64,000 nucleotides of DNA. Origin: Leucaena leucocephala (lineage: Eukaryota > Streptophyta > Magnoliopsida > Fabales > Fabaceae). A model generated the notes under the pieces. That model saw nothing but the letters and a program-made list of their open reading frames with translations. It had not been told where the DNA came from and searched no databases. The stretch spans positions 15,708,001-15,772,000 of the forward strand of contig CM073532.1 in assembly GCA_037074615.1 (NCBI GenBank), in the 5' to 3' direction. The translations under genes and the position numbers were made by a program. Position 1 is the first letter of the stretch. Every line of letters begins with the position of its first letter. Shown one piece after another: positions 22,630 to 34,373 of the stretch.

Positions 22630-23470
22630 CTAGTTGTTTTCGAGACTACTCCAAGAACTTATTTTCTTGTAGGTTTTCAGATTGAATAGAGGCTTCTTTC
22701 TCAGCTTGGGAAATTTCTTGAGCAGTGTAGGCCGAAGAGACTCAACTTCTATTTCCTCATCAACAAGTTCTTCATAATCTTCATTCTCTTCGAATTGAAT
22801 TTTCTTAGCTCTAATTTCCTTACCGCTTCTCAGTGTGATTGCATTTAAAGATTTAGGATTTATCACTATGTTGGAGGGTATAGAACCAGTACTTTTCACT
22901 TGTTGTTCACTTGAGTTGTTGGAGATTTGAGTAAAAAAATGTTCAAGTTCTCATGCTCCAACTTAGAGGATACAGTTTGTAGACATGATTCTGTCTTATT
23001 CTCCATAGCATTCAACTCAGCTTTAGTTTGTGTCTCCTAGTGGTCTAATTTTGAAATGATCCCGATAATGCCTTCCATGATCATAGAAAAAGTATCACCT
23101 TTTGAAAAAGAAGATGCCCCTTGATTTGACACCATTTGATGTGAAAAATTTTCTTGAGTGTTGCCTTGATCCCCACCCTATCTAAAGATAGGGTGATCTC
23201 TCTAACCTGGGTTATAGGCATTAGAGTAGGAATCATCACCTGCAAAGTCATAGAATCTAGGTATGGAAGAATTTAATGCTCCTTTAATTTCAAAGTTCAA
23301 ATCACCACTATAAAAGCCATAAAGATCATAATTAACATTGGAATTATAAATCTCCCTCATGCTTCTATTATCCTCACCATTATGCCATAAGTTGTTCTCA
23401 CTATATCTGTTGTTCCCATTAAACCCATTATATCCATTATTACCATTAAAATTTAAAACTATTCATGGTT
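22630..23470 (-). pseudogene. gag: Tat/Athila-type gag, C-terminal part
   Basis: The minus strand shows DDSYSNAYNPG followed by a stop and RDHPIFR, then a helical Gln/Asn/Lys-rich segment, then INPKSLNAITLRSGKEIRAK. The NPGWRxHPNF-like word and NAITLRSGKE are hallmarks of Gag-Pro junctions in plant Ty3/gypsy Tat and Athila elements. A glycine/asparagine-rich stretch (NGNNGYNGF) precedes it. At least four stops disable it. Confidence 0.65.
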
Positions 23471-25200
23471 TTTTTTCCTGATTTAGAATCACTAACAGAC
23501 AAGTATTCACTAGAGGTAGTTATCTCACTAGGTTCTTGTTCAACAATAACAAGGTGCGATACAAGTATGAACCTATATGCCCTATTTTTTTTAAATGTAA
23601 ATGCAAAAATTATGCCATACTAACTAAAATGCAACAAAAGATGAAATAAAATAAAATAAAAACTCAATCTACTACTAAAACACTAACACAAACTAACTAG
23701 ACAACTAACTAAGACAAAGGCTCAACAAATAAACCCAAGTCAATGTTACTTGACACTTAGTTACTAGAGAACCAATTTCTTGGCTCCCTGGCAAGGGCTC
23801 CACTTGAAAGAACCTTACGTCCGATGTCGCCTTGGGATTACTTCAAAAATTAAACCAAGGATTGCGTATAATGTAACCTCGGGTGGTTCTTTTTGAGGAG
23901 CCAAAAATAAAATTGAATTCTTAAGTAACTAAATGCAATGCAACCTAAGCTATAAAATAGGGTTTGATTTCAGATGCCAAGATTTAAAATGAATTTGAAT
24001 AAAATATTTTTTATATTTTTAATTTAATAATAGTGATATAGAATGATAACGAGTGAATGAAATAAAAGCGAAAGTGATTAACAATAATAAAATTAATCCT
24101 CCAATTCAATAACGCAGGCAATCATACCTTCAACAGATATGGGAATTATAAATAATAATAAATCAAGAATTATAATTAAGCTTTTAATAAAAAACTGAGC
24201 CACCTCGAATTGTCACAATTTTTTTTTCAAAGTCCCAATTTATTAACTACCATCAGAATAATAAAGTAGGACTAATGATATTAAAAGCCAATACTCAATC
24301 ATAACTCAATAATTCATAAAAATATGATTAAAGCCAGTAAGAGATATAATGATACAATAATTCAAGCCACCTTAAAAAATCACAAAATATTCACTAAAAT
24401 CTCAAAAAAAAGTCTTGACTCAAAACATAGTAATGAAATTAAGTTATACCAAGCACAATATCAAATGCCAAATAGTAATCCAATTACAATAATCCTCAAT
24501 AAATATAAATAAATCATTATAAAATTTTTCAATAATTATAAAATTATCCTAAGACCTAAGAATCATAAGATAATTAATAGTAAAAAAAATTAGAGTAACT
24601 TAAACTCCACTCTGAGATCCCAAACTCATGCCTTTGCTATTAAATAAGAGGATCCAGATGAACTAGCTACAGACTACCATCAAATACGCAGCCACCATCA
24701 AGCTTTCACGGACACCCAACTCTGCTGGTGCACGTCCCACCTGCTACTATTCTTGTCCGTTGCTGTCCGTGGGGTTAGCAATGATGGGTGAACGTGGAAT
24801 GGGTGAGTACTGCTTTGGATCTTCTTCTCCGTGTGCATCGCTGTTCCTATACCATGTCATCGTGGTATAGAGTTGAAGGTGATGGTTGAATGAATGGTGG
24901 GTGTCGGCAGAGATATGGGTGGATGATGGAAGGGAGGTGGTCGTGTGTAGGGAGGACTGTGGAAGGTGACGGCTGTTATAGTGAGTGGAGATGGAATGGT
25001 GTGCTGGAGGAAGAAGGGTGTGGGTACCGACAAAGGGAGAGGATGGAAGGGAAGATGATGGCGTGGAAGGAAGTGGATGAAGATGATGACGCAAGGTGTA
25101 CGCGTAAATGGAGGCGTCAATGGTTTCTCGCCCGAGCTTCTCTCTCGTGTGTTCTGTGATGTCGTGGCCCTTCTCTATAGTGTGCAAGGCTTTGATTAAA
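23471..25200 (-). other. Probable leader and LTR of the Tat-like relic
   Basis: The minus-strand block GGAGCCCTTGCCAGGGAGCC at 23781-23800 recalls the start of the internal region in Tat-type elements. An AT-rich stretch and then a low-complexity block (24750-25190, repeated ggtgg and accacc words) follow to the right. Frames in that block on both strands look compositional. I found no second copy to prove an LTR. Confidence 0.3.
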
Positions 25201-25679
25201 TGCTGAATAAAAAAGACCTAATGGGCCAAATCACAAGGTTTGGCCCTAGTCCTCATATACAATTTCTGAATTTATAGTCCTTTGTTGTCATTTGAAAATT
25301 TTGATTTCTCCTAAATACCCAAAATACAAATCACAATAATGTAATACCTTTTATTCTAAAAATAATTACTTTGGGGAAACAATAAAAAATATGATAATTA
25401 TGCCCCTGCTAAATACTAATTCATTGTAAGGTCCAATGATTCAAATTATGCACAAATAATATAATTAAGGCAAAAAATAATAACAACAAACCATCAAAAT
25501 GATATGAATAAATATATAAAAATATGGGTTTGTCAGTTATTTTTGTTAGGCCACACTCCATGCGTGTTACTCTATTGTGCTATTGTGTAGCACAATAGTT
25601 GCTTGAAGAATAACTTCAACTTCTCGAGCATTGCAAGCAAGGAGAGGCGAAAGAGGAGGCAGACCATAAGATGCACGAA
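25201..25679. other. Intergenic stretch, no gene supported
   Basis: AT-rich sequence followed at 25558-25679 by a short minus-strand frame ending in ILQATIVLHNSTIE. The HN word recalls PIF/Harbinger transposase C-termini, but the match is too short to call. Confidence 0.3.
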
Positions 25680-26089
25680 CACTATTAAAAAAAGGCTTTT
25701 TATGACGGTCTAAAATGACTTTTGATGACAGTTTTAGACGCGATGTGAATGTTGTAAAAAAAACATTCCACAGTAGTTTTTGGCTAACAAGTGCCATAGA
25801 AAGTCCTTCCTTAAATACTTTTAACGGCTATTTATGGCTAACTTTTCACTGTAGTTAGAACCTTACTTTCCATGACAGTTATCTTTTTAAACGTCGTGGA
25901 AAGTTAATTTTTCTTATAATTATCATTATTTTCATATTCTACAACACTACATTGAACCAAATCAAAACTGACAAATTTTTAGTCAACAAACCAAAGAGAA
26001 CTATGCAATAAGCAATTTCCAAAATCCAATTTCCAAAACTGAAAAATTTTTAGTCAACAAACCAAACAGAACTATGTTATGAAATGAAA
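25680..26089. mobile_element. CACTA-1 terminus (partial)
   Basis: Starts cactattaaaaaaaggcttt, a CACTA-type end, followed by the subterminal words tatgacggtctaaaa, gatgacagttttagacg, and tggctaac twice, in both orientations. The preceding gaa would be the 3-bp target duplication. The other end was not found. Two near-identical 39-bp direct repeats, sharing atttttagtcaacaaacca, follow at about 25967 and 26037. Confidence 0.5.
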
Positions 26090-28997
26090 GTAGACATAAG
26101 CTTTGGCCATTAAGTGTAAATATGAAAAATTGAGGGCTTAAAGTGTAATTTTCAAAAGTTAAGGGCAAAATGATAATTATGGTAAGTTGAGCCCCAAAAT
26201 GGTTTAGCCCCAAAATTTTACCAGTAAATAGAGAAAATTATTCTAATCAGTTTAACGCAACACAAAATTTTGATTTGAAGTCCTGATAAAATTGATATGA
26301 ATTTCTGAAGATTGGGAAATTATTACACTATTTTTTGGACTTCAGAATCAGATAAAATTTGGTATTAAATTCTTATAATTAATCTAAGAATTTATAAAAC
26401 TGATAGAAGTAAAAAAGGAGTCCTGTAGAATGAATTATGGAATTTACGGTGAAAATGGACATCGATAAAAGGTTTAAAGGAAATGTATGTAATTTTTATC
26501 AGCACTTATAAGTCTCAGAAAATTATGAAACTTTGCATGGAATTTATTTTATATTAGAATGAATATCTAAAAATGTCAAAACTAATAAAAGAGGTGTTTA
26601 GAATTTATCTAAAAAATTAGAACTGTTTAAGGATATCGGTATAGGAAGTGCCTCGGGATTTATGCCAATTAGCAATTGGACCCAAGGAAGGCCCAATAAT
26701 GGCATCATATAGCAGCCCAATAAGTCCCAAAAGTTGTTTTGGAGATCAAGTACAATAATGGATAGTTTATGAATTTTTAAAAAATAAAAGAAAAGTAATT
26801 AAGGAAGCTTCAAGAGGAAGATTAGGGTTTGCACATCGTGAGCCCCACAAACAGCACACATGGCGTCAAGCAAGGAGGGAGAGAATATTTTTGGCAAGTG
26901 ATCTTATCTAAAATTTGGCTTCTAGTGCAAACCAAGATCAAGAGCAAATATGGACTATTAGATTAAATAGTGTTTAAGTGCATCTTGGCCTTTTATTTTC
27001 CATGTGATTTTTCTATAAATACCCCACCATTTTTTGTCCAAAACCATGGCATGAGGAACCCTTGAGGAAACTATGGTCAAATGGAAACTCAAACCAAGAC
27101 AAAGAAGAATCCAAGGACCAAAAGTTCAAGCTAGCTAAGGATTAAGGTAAGTAATCTATCCTAGCTTGTTTTCCTTTAATATGGGGGCTTGAACTTAGAG
27201 TTTTTATGAAATAAAGTTGAGCTTTACTAGGGTATGTATGCTATCCAAAACCCTAGATGAAAGGAGAAATAATAAATTAAAGTTAGAGCTATGTGATTAA
27301 TGTTTAAACAAGCTAGTTAGATGATTGGTTATTGAATCAAGTTGATATTCTTGACTTTGCCACGGAAGAGACCTTTTGGTCTGCACTGTTCATGATAGAG
27401 GGAGATGGAATTTCAATGATATAATGCTTCCATTGAATTTATATGATGATTTTGTGCAGGATTGGGTATGTTTTGAACCTTGGAAGCATTGGAATTGAAA
27501 GATGAATTATTGGAAGTCTTATCTGTACTATTCACATGTATGAACAGTGATTAGAATTTTATAATTTTGATGATTCCAATGGTTTTAAAATAAAAATTTG
27601 TGTGGGATAAAGTAGAGAAACATGTATTAGAAGCATTGGAATTAAAATGAAAATTTTTGGAATTTATGAAGGTGCTGTACGGGTTCTGTCCAGTTCATGG
27701 GGAAGAAGTTTGATTTTCATAAATCTGAGCTCATATTTAGATTCCTCATAAAAAATTGTGTGGGATTGACCTATGGAAGTAATTTGATAGAAATCCCTAA
27801 AGTTAAAGTAAAGAGTTAAGAGTTAAAAAAAAAGATAGTCTTGAACATTGTTTGAGTTCATGGTCCTAATGAATTATGTGATAAATATGATTGTGTTTAG
27901 GACCTTGAAACATCCAAGAGGATGTTTGGAAGTGGTTGACCAAAGGTAAGCATGGTTGGAAGCCTAAAGAGCAAGTACAAGAGTAAGGAAGAAAGCTTAT
28001 GGTTAAGGTAGTGGACTTGCCTCTTTATATGCTTGATGTGGTATGCTTATGTGTTGACATGTATATGATGATTGGATAATGTTGTGACATGATAAATGAT
28101 GTTGAATATGTTATGAATAACATGTTTCCCATGGCCATGCATTTTTATACAAAAGTTATAACATGATGGCATGTCACTAAATGAAGAAAGTTTAATGAAA
28201 TTATATATCATGCATTAGCATCCATCTTACATATTTAAGTGGTAATGTTTGCTACAGAGATTTTCTAGAATCTCATCCTCCCACAACCAACCAATAAAGA
28301 AAGTAAACAATTTGATACTCTAGCCTATGAAGTATGATCTTTTCTAGTTATATAAAGTGTTTATTTATGTGATGAAAATGCATTAAATAATTATGGCATA
28401 ACCCCATGATGTATATGAATATATGAGAGGCCAAAGAGATGGTTTATGCATGCTGAAAATATTATTGGGAATTAAAGAAAGGAAACTAAAATGGTAAAAA
28501 CATAGATCCTAAAGCAGTTTTATTGTGGCTTCAGTTTGACCTAGCAAATGAAAAAATTAATTCACAAAATTTTATGAAAATGTAGTACACATCTAGAACT
28601 TTAAATTCATAGGTAACACGTCTCGTTTGGATGTGTATATCAAGAGAAATAAATTTCTAAAGTTAAGAGACAGAATCTGAAATTTCCAGAATTTATCATA
28701 TAAACAGTAAAAAATAACGATTTAACTGTATTGATTGGCAAAGTAAATGTCCATATTTATATTTTTACCTTAAATAACTATGAAATTTCTTCAAGTAGAA
28801 ATTTGGATTGCCTCCATATGATTTTTCTATAATTATTTATGAATTTTTAAAGTTGAACTATCAATCTGGAAATTACCTAATGAATAGTACCCGAGAAGTA
28901 AGTTTTGAAATTTTAATTTTTAGGCTAAAGTAATGCTTCTGCTAATCAAATGGGCTTCCGAATATGTACTCTAAGAGGTTAAAAGTAGGATGTTTCA
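26090..28997 (+). repeat. Old gypsy LTR, 5' end uncertain
   Basis: Blocks match the solo LTR at 41034-43783 in order: agtaaatagagaaaattatt, cacaaaattttgatttgaag, the TATA region, the splice-like gtaagtaatctatcctagctt, tcagtttgacctagcaaatg, then gtactctaagaggtt...ggatgtttca at the right end. Divergence is much higher than between the other copies, so this is an old insertion. I could not find the TGTAAC start, and no duplication was established. Confidence 0.6.
27014..27021 (+). promoter_or_regulatory. LTR TATA box
   Basis: tataaataccccaccatttt matches the core-promoter block of the other gypsy LTRs. Confidence 0.45.
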
Positions 28998-29848
28998 TAA
29001 ACCAATCATTCCTCATTGTTTATCAAGGCAATAATTGAACTATAATCAACTAAAAAAAACCTAATGAATACCAAAATTTTGACAATAGTTCATAAAGGCA
29101 TGATCTGAAGTATTGTTCTTTCTAAATCATCCCTCGTTGAGTCGATGAGTCGTCTTCGTATCTCTCTTCATTATAGAATGAATGTACATTAGAAGGAACA
29201 AAATAATTAGTTAAGTTTTAAAAATGTGAAAACATTGAAGAATCACAAAATATTAATCTGTCACTTCTGTTTACCTCATGTAGTTTCTCACATTAGAAAA
29301 TTTAAACTTTATACATAATAAATTTATAAACAAAAAACTTAGTTCAAAAGAACTTACTTCTGGGTAAATCCATGTAAATTGAGAATTACTCTTTTTCCTT
29401 TTGCTGAATAAATTGAAACCTTGAATAGCCCTATTACTAATTGGGAAAAAATATTACAACATGCTATTTTAAACTTTATACCTATTCAAATACTATGAGT
29501 TCTTTGCTTTTTTATCATGTTGTGATCGTGCAGGAGGAGGCTGAGGGAGACATATAGAGAAAAGAAGAGTAGTTGTGGTTTGGAGTTTAAATAGTCAAGA
29601 TGAGAGAGACGACATGGCTTCTAAACTTCGACACATACAAATGATTTAGAAGCTGAAGTGATCCAGGGAAATGAGGGGATATTTATGAAACTGAGAAAGG
29701 TTTTTATATTGGTCCTCTGAAACACCTGATCTAGAAAAGTAATTTTAGACGAGTCATATAAGTGACCTATGTAGAAAATAATTAAAATTATAAATTTAAA
29801 CTTATTTTTAAATTATTTTATTAGTTTCTAGACTAGTTGCTATAGTAT
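28998..29848. other. Unassigned DNA between old LTR and CACTA-2
   Basis: AT-rich. Near 29730 the words attttagacgagtcatataa resemble the CACTA-1 subterminal motif, so part may belong to CACTA-1. There is no gene. Confidence 0.3.
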
Positions 29849-30290
29849 CACTATAAAAGACTTATTTTAGCAGTAGTTAATTTCTAGTGGTTCATATGAA
29901 CTGCTAAAATACTCAAGGGATTTCTAGCGGTTATCGAAAAAACCGCTAGAAATTTTAACCCCTTTGACAACATTTCTAGTGATTTAGGATCAACCGCTAG
30001 AAACACCAATAGAGAACGTGGAAGGTCGACGAAAAGTCTAGCGGTTCTACAAACCGCTAGAAACTACATGGATATTTCTAGCTGTTACGGGTCATTTTCT
30101 AGCGGTTTTGACAAGTGGAAGGTCAATAATTAACTTTTATAGCCATTAAGGGAACAACTGCTAGAAAATGTCAATGGTTATTGAGGGGTCAGGACATGTG
30201 CCAAGAGGCGGTTCACCTTAGGGTTGCATTTTCTAGCGGTTTGGCAAAACCTCTAGAAAATGCCACCCTATAAATATACAGTAGCGTCGC
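29849..30290. repeat. CACTA-2 subterminal repeats (TTTCTAGCGGTT)
   Basis: I count about twelve copies of TTTCTAGCGGTT or its reverse AACCGCTAGAAA in both orientations, several with one change (tctagtggtt, aactgctagaaa). Such arrays are the transposase-binding region of CACTA elements. Confidence 0.8.
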
Positions 30291-30762
30291 TACTTCTACG
30301 CTTTTGGCGAGTTGTAAGACGGAGTTCTACCAAATTCTCTACACATATCAGATCCAGATTCAAATCTACAAAGTACTCTGCATTATAAGGTAATAATTTA
30401 AATTTAACTGTGAATTTTTTCTGAAGTTTATTTTTATTTTATTTGTTTATAGTATTTTTATTTTTAGTTGAAATTATTTTATTCATTTATTTATTGTGTT
30501 TTTAAAATTATTATTATTTAAAATTATTTTATTCATTTATTTATTATGATTTTAAAATTATTATGATTTCATATTAGTTTTATTTGAAATATTTTATTCG
30601 TTTATTTATTATGCTTTTGGAATTATTTTTCTTTGATATTATTTTATTCATTTATTTATTATGTTTTTAAAATTATTATTATTTGATATTATTTTATTTA
30701 TTTATTGTTTTTATGAAATCATTATTTTTATATTAGTTTATTCATATATTTATTGTATCAAA

Positions 30763-32150
30763 ATGAGTCGACGACCCAAGAAGGAGCGGTTTGATCCCAC
30801 TACACGCACTAATGGTCCTTTTGCTATGGTAGATATTTCTATGGGTGATACGAGTCATAGGCCAGATATCAGTATCGACGACTATAATCTCAATTATGAG
30901 GGGATCATAGACTTCATGGGAGATGATATAGCTCCTCATCAGGATCAACAGGCCTAGAGGAGGATTAGCTAACCCAGCATGGGCCGTGCCATGCTTGAAG
31001 GCACCAGGGTGGTTTTGATGTGGAGTTCATAGGTAATTATTTTATTTATACAAAATGTTGTTTATATTTAATTCATATGTAATTAAATTTCAATTACTTG
31101 GTATAGACTCCTAGGGCCATAGGTCTGACAGGACGCTCACTGTTAAAGAGCTATCCATGATTACCAGCAGATGTGTGCTGTTATAGCTGAGTGATTTGGG
31201 CCAACCAACTAGGGGCGAGAGCCAGCTGTACAACAAGTACATGCGCCTAGTAGATAGGCAGTGGACCCTGCTGCCGATTCAGGCGAAAGATTGGAAAAAG
31301 GTCGAAGAGCGGCAGAAGGATGTAGCCTGGGAGATGATTAAGGTAAGATATATTTTTTATTTAAAGTAATTAATTAGTTGATTAATTAAATATATAGATT
31401 AATTAATTATTTAATTAATCTATATTAATATAGAGTTTTAGATAGATTTAATACAGATATTATATATAGATTTAATACATTGAATCTATATAATGTATAT
31501 ATAGATTTAAAGTAGATTATATATAATCTGTATTAAATGTACATAATCTATAAAATGACTAAAATTTTATCTTTTATTTAATTACAGGGCAAATTCATAG
31601 TGGGAATGGAGCTGAAGGCGGATACCCTCAAGAGGATAGGGGTAGTATTGAAGAACCAGAGGGGGTATCTGTGGTCGAAGAAGAATGGTGACGAGACGAG
31701 GCCATTGTAGGACATTGTGGTAGATGTACCCGATAGAGTCCTATAGCAAGATTGGGCCCATTATGTCTACTTAAGGATCTCAACTGAGTAGCAGGTACAT
31801 ATGATATTAATATTATTGCATTAATTTTAAATTTTTTGAATTTTTATTAATGTTATTACATTTTGTTTTAGGCCCTTGCCCGGAGGAATGTGTGTAACGT
31901 GAGGCAGCAGACAGTACTGCATAGGCTAGCTCTAAGAGCTTCGTTTTGAAATAGTAAGTATATTGAAATTATGATTTATACATTGTGTTAGTGCATACAA
32001 TATATAAATAATTACTGTTTCCATTTAATCTATAGAGGGCAAAGCTTCGACAGGAGTAGGGGTCACGCTACTTACAGTGAGATGTGATCTTACCTCTACA
32101 TGCCACAAGATTGGACTCCTCTGCCAGCTAAGGTATCAGAGATGATAGTA
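30763..32150 (+). pseudogene. CACTA-2 Ptta/En/Spm (Transposase_24-like) gene fragments
   Basis: A first exon-like frame begins MSRRPKKERFDPTTRTNGPF. Separate blocks follow that read LYNKYMRLVDRQWTLLPI, then GKFIVGMELKADTLKRIGVV, then ALARRNVCNVRQQTVLHRLA, then RGQSFDRSRGHATYSEM. The order and wording resemble plant transposase Ptta/En/Spm proteins (ORF1 of CACTA). Between the blocks are AT-rich intron-like gaps with donors and acceptors, for example AAG|GTAAGA at 31340 and ACAG|GGC at 31586. Several in-frame stops make it a pseudogene. Confidence 0.6.
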
Positions 32151-32239
32151 CGTAATTAATTATATTGATTAATTAAATAATGATATTTAAGATTAAATAT
32201 TCAATGTTAATTGGCCTATGTTAATTTTGACATGCCCGC

Positions 32240-33080
32240 ATGGCTCAGGTGGATACCGAGCTACTGGAGTCACAGGGGTTTCCAGCTAGGGTTCCACTGC
32301 ATCACTGTTGGCAGGCTGTAGCCAACAATAGCACCTCGGGCCTTGGTCGCACATTGGCTAGGATCCTACCACATCATTATAGTAAGTTTAAAAATTATCT
32401 CAATCGGCAGCTACGAGGGCGGGCGCGTTCCGCTGAGATTGATAAGACATTCCATAGAGAGTTCCTCAGATGGTTCATACATCGAATACGTAATGACATC
32501 AGCTCATATGAAATGAACTCAGAACCTTTTCCCTTGGTCCGTTAGACCATGCAAGAAGGTATACATCGTATAATGTCAGCGGGTTCAAGTTTTATACGGT
32601 TGTATGTGATCAGAGATTGCTCACCAAAAACTCTGGAGTTTGTGGCACATTTGGGATGAGATATTACGCTAGCAGTAGTGATGTCAACATGCGTTTTGAA
32701 GGCGTCACTTACTATGGAAAGTTGATTGAAATCATGGAGTTAAGTTACCATCTTTTCACTATAACGCTGTTCAAGTGCTCGTGGCCAAATATGACATCTT
32801 CACGGGGACTTAGCACTGACCACTTGGGTATCACCTCTATCAATTTCTCTAGACTCATTCATATGGGGGAATCTGACGATAACAAGCCATATATTCTTGC
32901 ATCTAAGGCACACCAGGTTTACTATGTGAAGGACGAGAAGCATAAAGACTGAAATACAATCGTCCACCTCAAGTCTTAGGATCTTTATTGCATGGGTGAT
33001 GGTGACATTACTTATGATAGTGAATCCTTCCAACCGATGAATTTTGAATACTTCTTCCCTTAAGAAGACGATATTTTAGC
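32240..33080 (+). pseudogene. CACTA-2 TNP2 transposase C-terminal part with DUF4216-like domain
   Basis: The frame at 32240 contains SAEIDKTFHREFLRWFIHRI, like the C-terminal part of TNP2. A second frame from about 32565 has NSGVCGTFGMRYYASSSD, VTYYGKLIEIMELSY, LFKCSWPNM and INFSRLIHMGES then PYILASKAHQVYYV. These fit DUF4216, a domain found at the end of CACTA transposases. The switch of frame between the two, and stops near 32950 and 33060, make it non-functional. The catalytic Transposase_21 core is absent. Confidence 0.75.
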
Positions 33081-33324
33081 TATTGTCAGGTATATTTCTT
33101 TTATTAAATTATATGGCACTCAATTTTTTCTTAATTATATTTAATAATCCTAACAATAATTTTTTTAATTTCTCCTTCTAGGTAGGATGATGATCAAGAA
33201 TAAAAGAATCAATGATTTATATCACTCATGTAATAATTTCTTTTTATACATAAATTAAATATATACAAATAAATCAAACTTGGTTCAATTTTTTAAAAAT
33301 TAATACAAAACCGCTAGCAATCAT

Positions 33325-33700
33325 TACTGCAAAAGAGGCTTTTTAAATCGGTTTAAAATAGCATTCTACTCTGAACAAAGAACCAGTGTAGAAATAGACC
33401 GTGTAGAAAGTGAGACATTCTAAATTGGTCAAATATCCAGTGTAGAAAGCGAGACATTCTAAACCGGATTCAAGGAAAACCGGTTTGGATGAATAGATTT
33501 TCTACACCTGTTATGTGAATGTCAGCTGTAGATTAATGAAGTTTTTACATTTGGCGTGTTTATATGTCCGGTGTAGATTATGCTATTTTCTACACCGGTT
33601 GTGTTCATGACCAGTGTAGATTATGCTATTTTCTACACCAGTTGTGTTCATGACCGGTGTGTGTAGTTGTTTTAATATTTATATGAATATTACTTTTACA
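33325..33700. repeat. CACTA-3 subterminal repeats (ACCGGTGTAGA)
   Basis: About ten copies of ACCGGTGTAGAA or TTCTACACCGGT with minor changes, in both orientations, including a 48-bp direct repeat around gtagattatgctattttcta at about 33574-33655. The motif differs from that of CACTA-2, so the two belong to different families. Confidence 0.8.
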
Positions 33701-34118
33701 CCTGCCTGTATTTTTTGTTTGATTTAAATGTAGATTTAAAAAACCGCCCATTCAACATTTCATTACCCTATCCCCTAAAGTTTCCATATATATACAACTC
33801 AAAGAGACAGCAGCAGAGACATAATTCAATTGCTCATTATATATATTATTCATTTAATAAAATTGAATACAAAAATTCAACAATTTGAAGAGAAAAATAA
33901 AAGAATGTATTCATTGAAACACAAATACTATTGAGAAGGAATGAATTTGAACAAAAAACTCATCCCAAAGATTGCGCAGCTCCTCAATATCTTGTTTGGG
34001 AAATGGGTCAGGTTAATCAAACATCTAAAATATCAAATTAAAATCAAAGAAATTAAGGCATTACTAGTATATATTAAATTGACAAGAAATATGAAATCAT
34101 TAGGAAACACAATTTTAC
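33701..34118. other. CACTA-3 untranslated/intron-like stretch
   Basis: AT-rich sequence between the subterminal array and the ULP1-like C-terminus. A plus-strand frame at 33941 shows no motif and is probably chance. It may hold the gene's 3' end. Confidence 0.35.
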
Positions 34119-34373
34119 CTCCTCAGTTAGGTCAGTCCTATTTGACAAGATAATATTGATCATGTGTCTAACCATGTAGAAGCTGCACAAATTGCTTTCG
34201 TTGGGCTGCCTTCGACTCTATAATATTAACATGATAACAATTATTTTTCAATAGCAAAACTTGGAGCATAAGATTTAATAGTTTAATTACCTTCGGTATG
34301 ATCCATTCAAGGTCCCTCACTGAGTTAGAGTACTTAAGACCCCTGGCAATTGTGAACATCCTCATAGCCCTAT
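34119..34373 (-). pseudogene. ULP1-like (C48) protease, C-terminal piece, in CACTA-3
   Basis: Minus-strand pieces read AMRMFTIARGLKYSNS at the copia-3 edge and later SNLCSFYMVRHMINIIL, then TDLTEEV before a GAG|GTAAA donor-like site. The N-C-x-F-Y-M-V-R-x-M word is the C-terminal catalytic Cys region of transposon-carried ULP1/C48 cysteine proteases (family norm CGYYVMRFM). It joins the 47242 side once copia-3 and one cctat copy are excluded. Its frames are shifted internally. Confidence 0.6.

Larger units (their letters stand above)
18855..25200 (-). mobile_element. Non-autonomous gypsy relic of Tat/Athila type, minus strand
   Basis: On the minus strand there is a gag with the words NAITLRSGKE and NPG*RDHP, typical of Tat/Athila gypsy elements. 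It is preceded at 23780-23803 by a ggagcccttgccagggagcc block resembling the leader of such elements. Downstream is an unrecognised reading frame rather than protease and RT. A solo LTR (19454-22105) splits it. The right limit near 25200 and the left limit are approximate. Confidence 0.5.
29849..33324 (+). mobile_element. CACTA-2 (En/Spm) transposon, 5' part
   Basis: Begins cactataaaagacttatttt after a tat that would be the 3-bp target duplication. It carries an array of TTTCTAGCGGTT motifs, then plus-strand fragments of two CACTA genes. At 33309-33316 one more ccgctagc motif appears just before another CACTA terminus begins at 33325. The 3' end of CACTA-2 was therefore displaced by CACTA-3 and should lie beyond the right edge of the window. 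Confidence 0.7.

Noticed and set aside
24747..25187. Overlapping frames on both strands rich in His/Pro/Ser or Gly/Trp/Arg
   Set aside because: Three frames are open at once because of ggtgg/accacc low-complexity sequence, a sign of composition rather than coding.
25567..25679. Possible PIF/Harbinger transposase end (ILQATIVLHNSTIE)
   Set aside because: Only a short stretch resembles the family and no DDE core or terminal repeats were seen.
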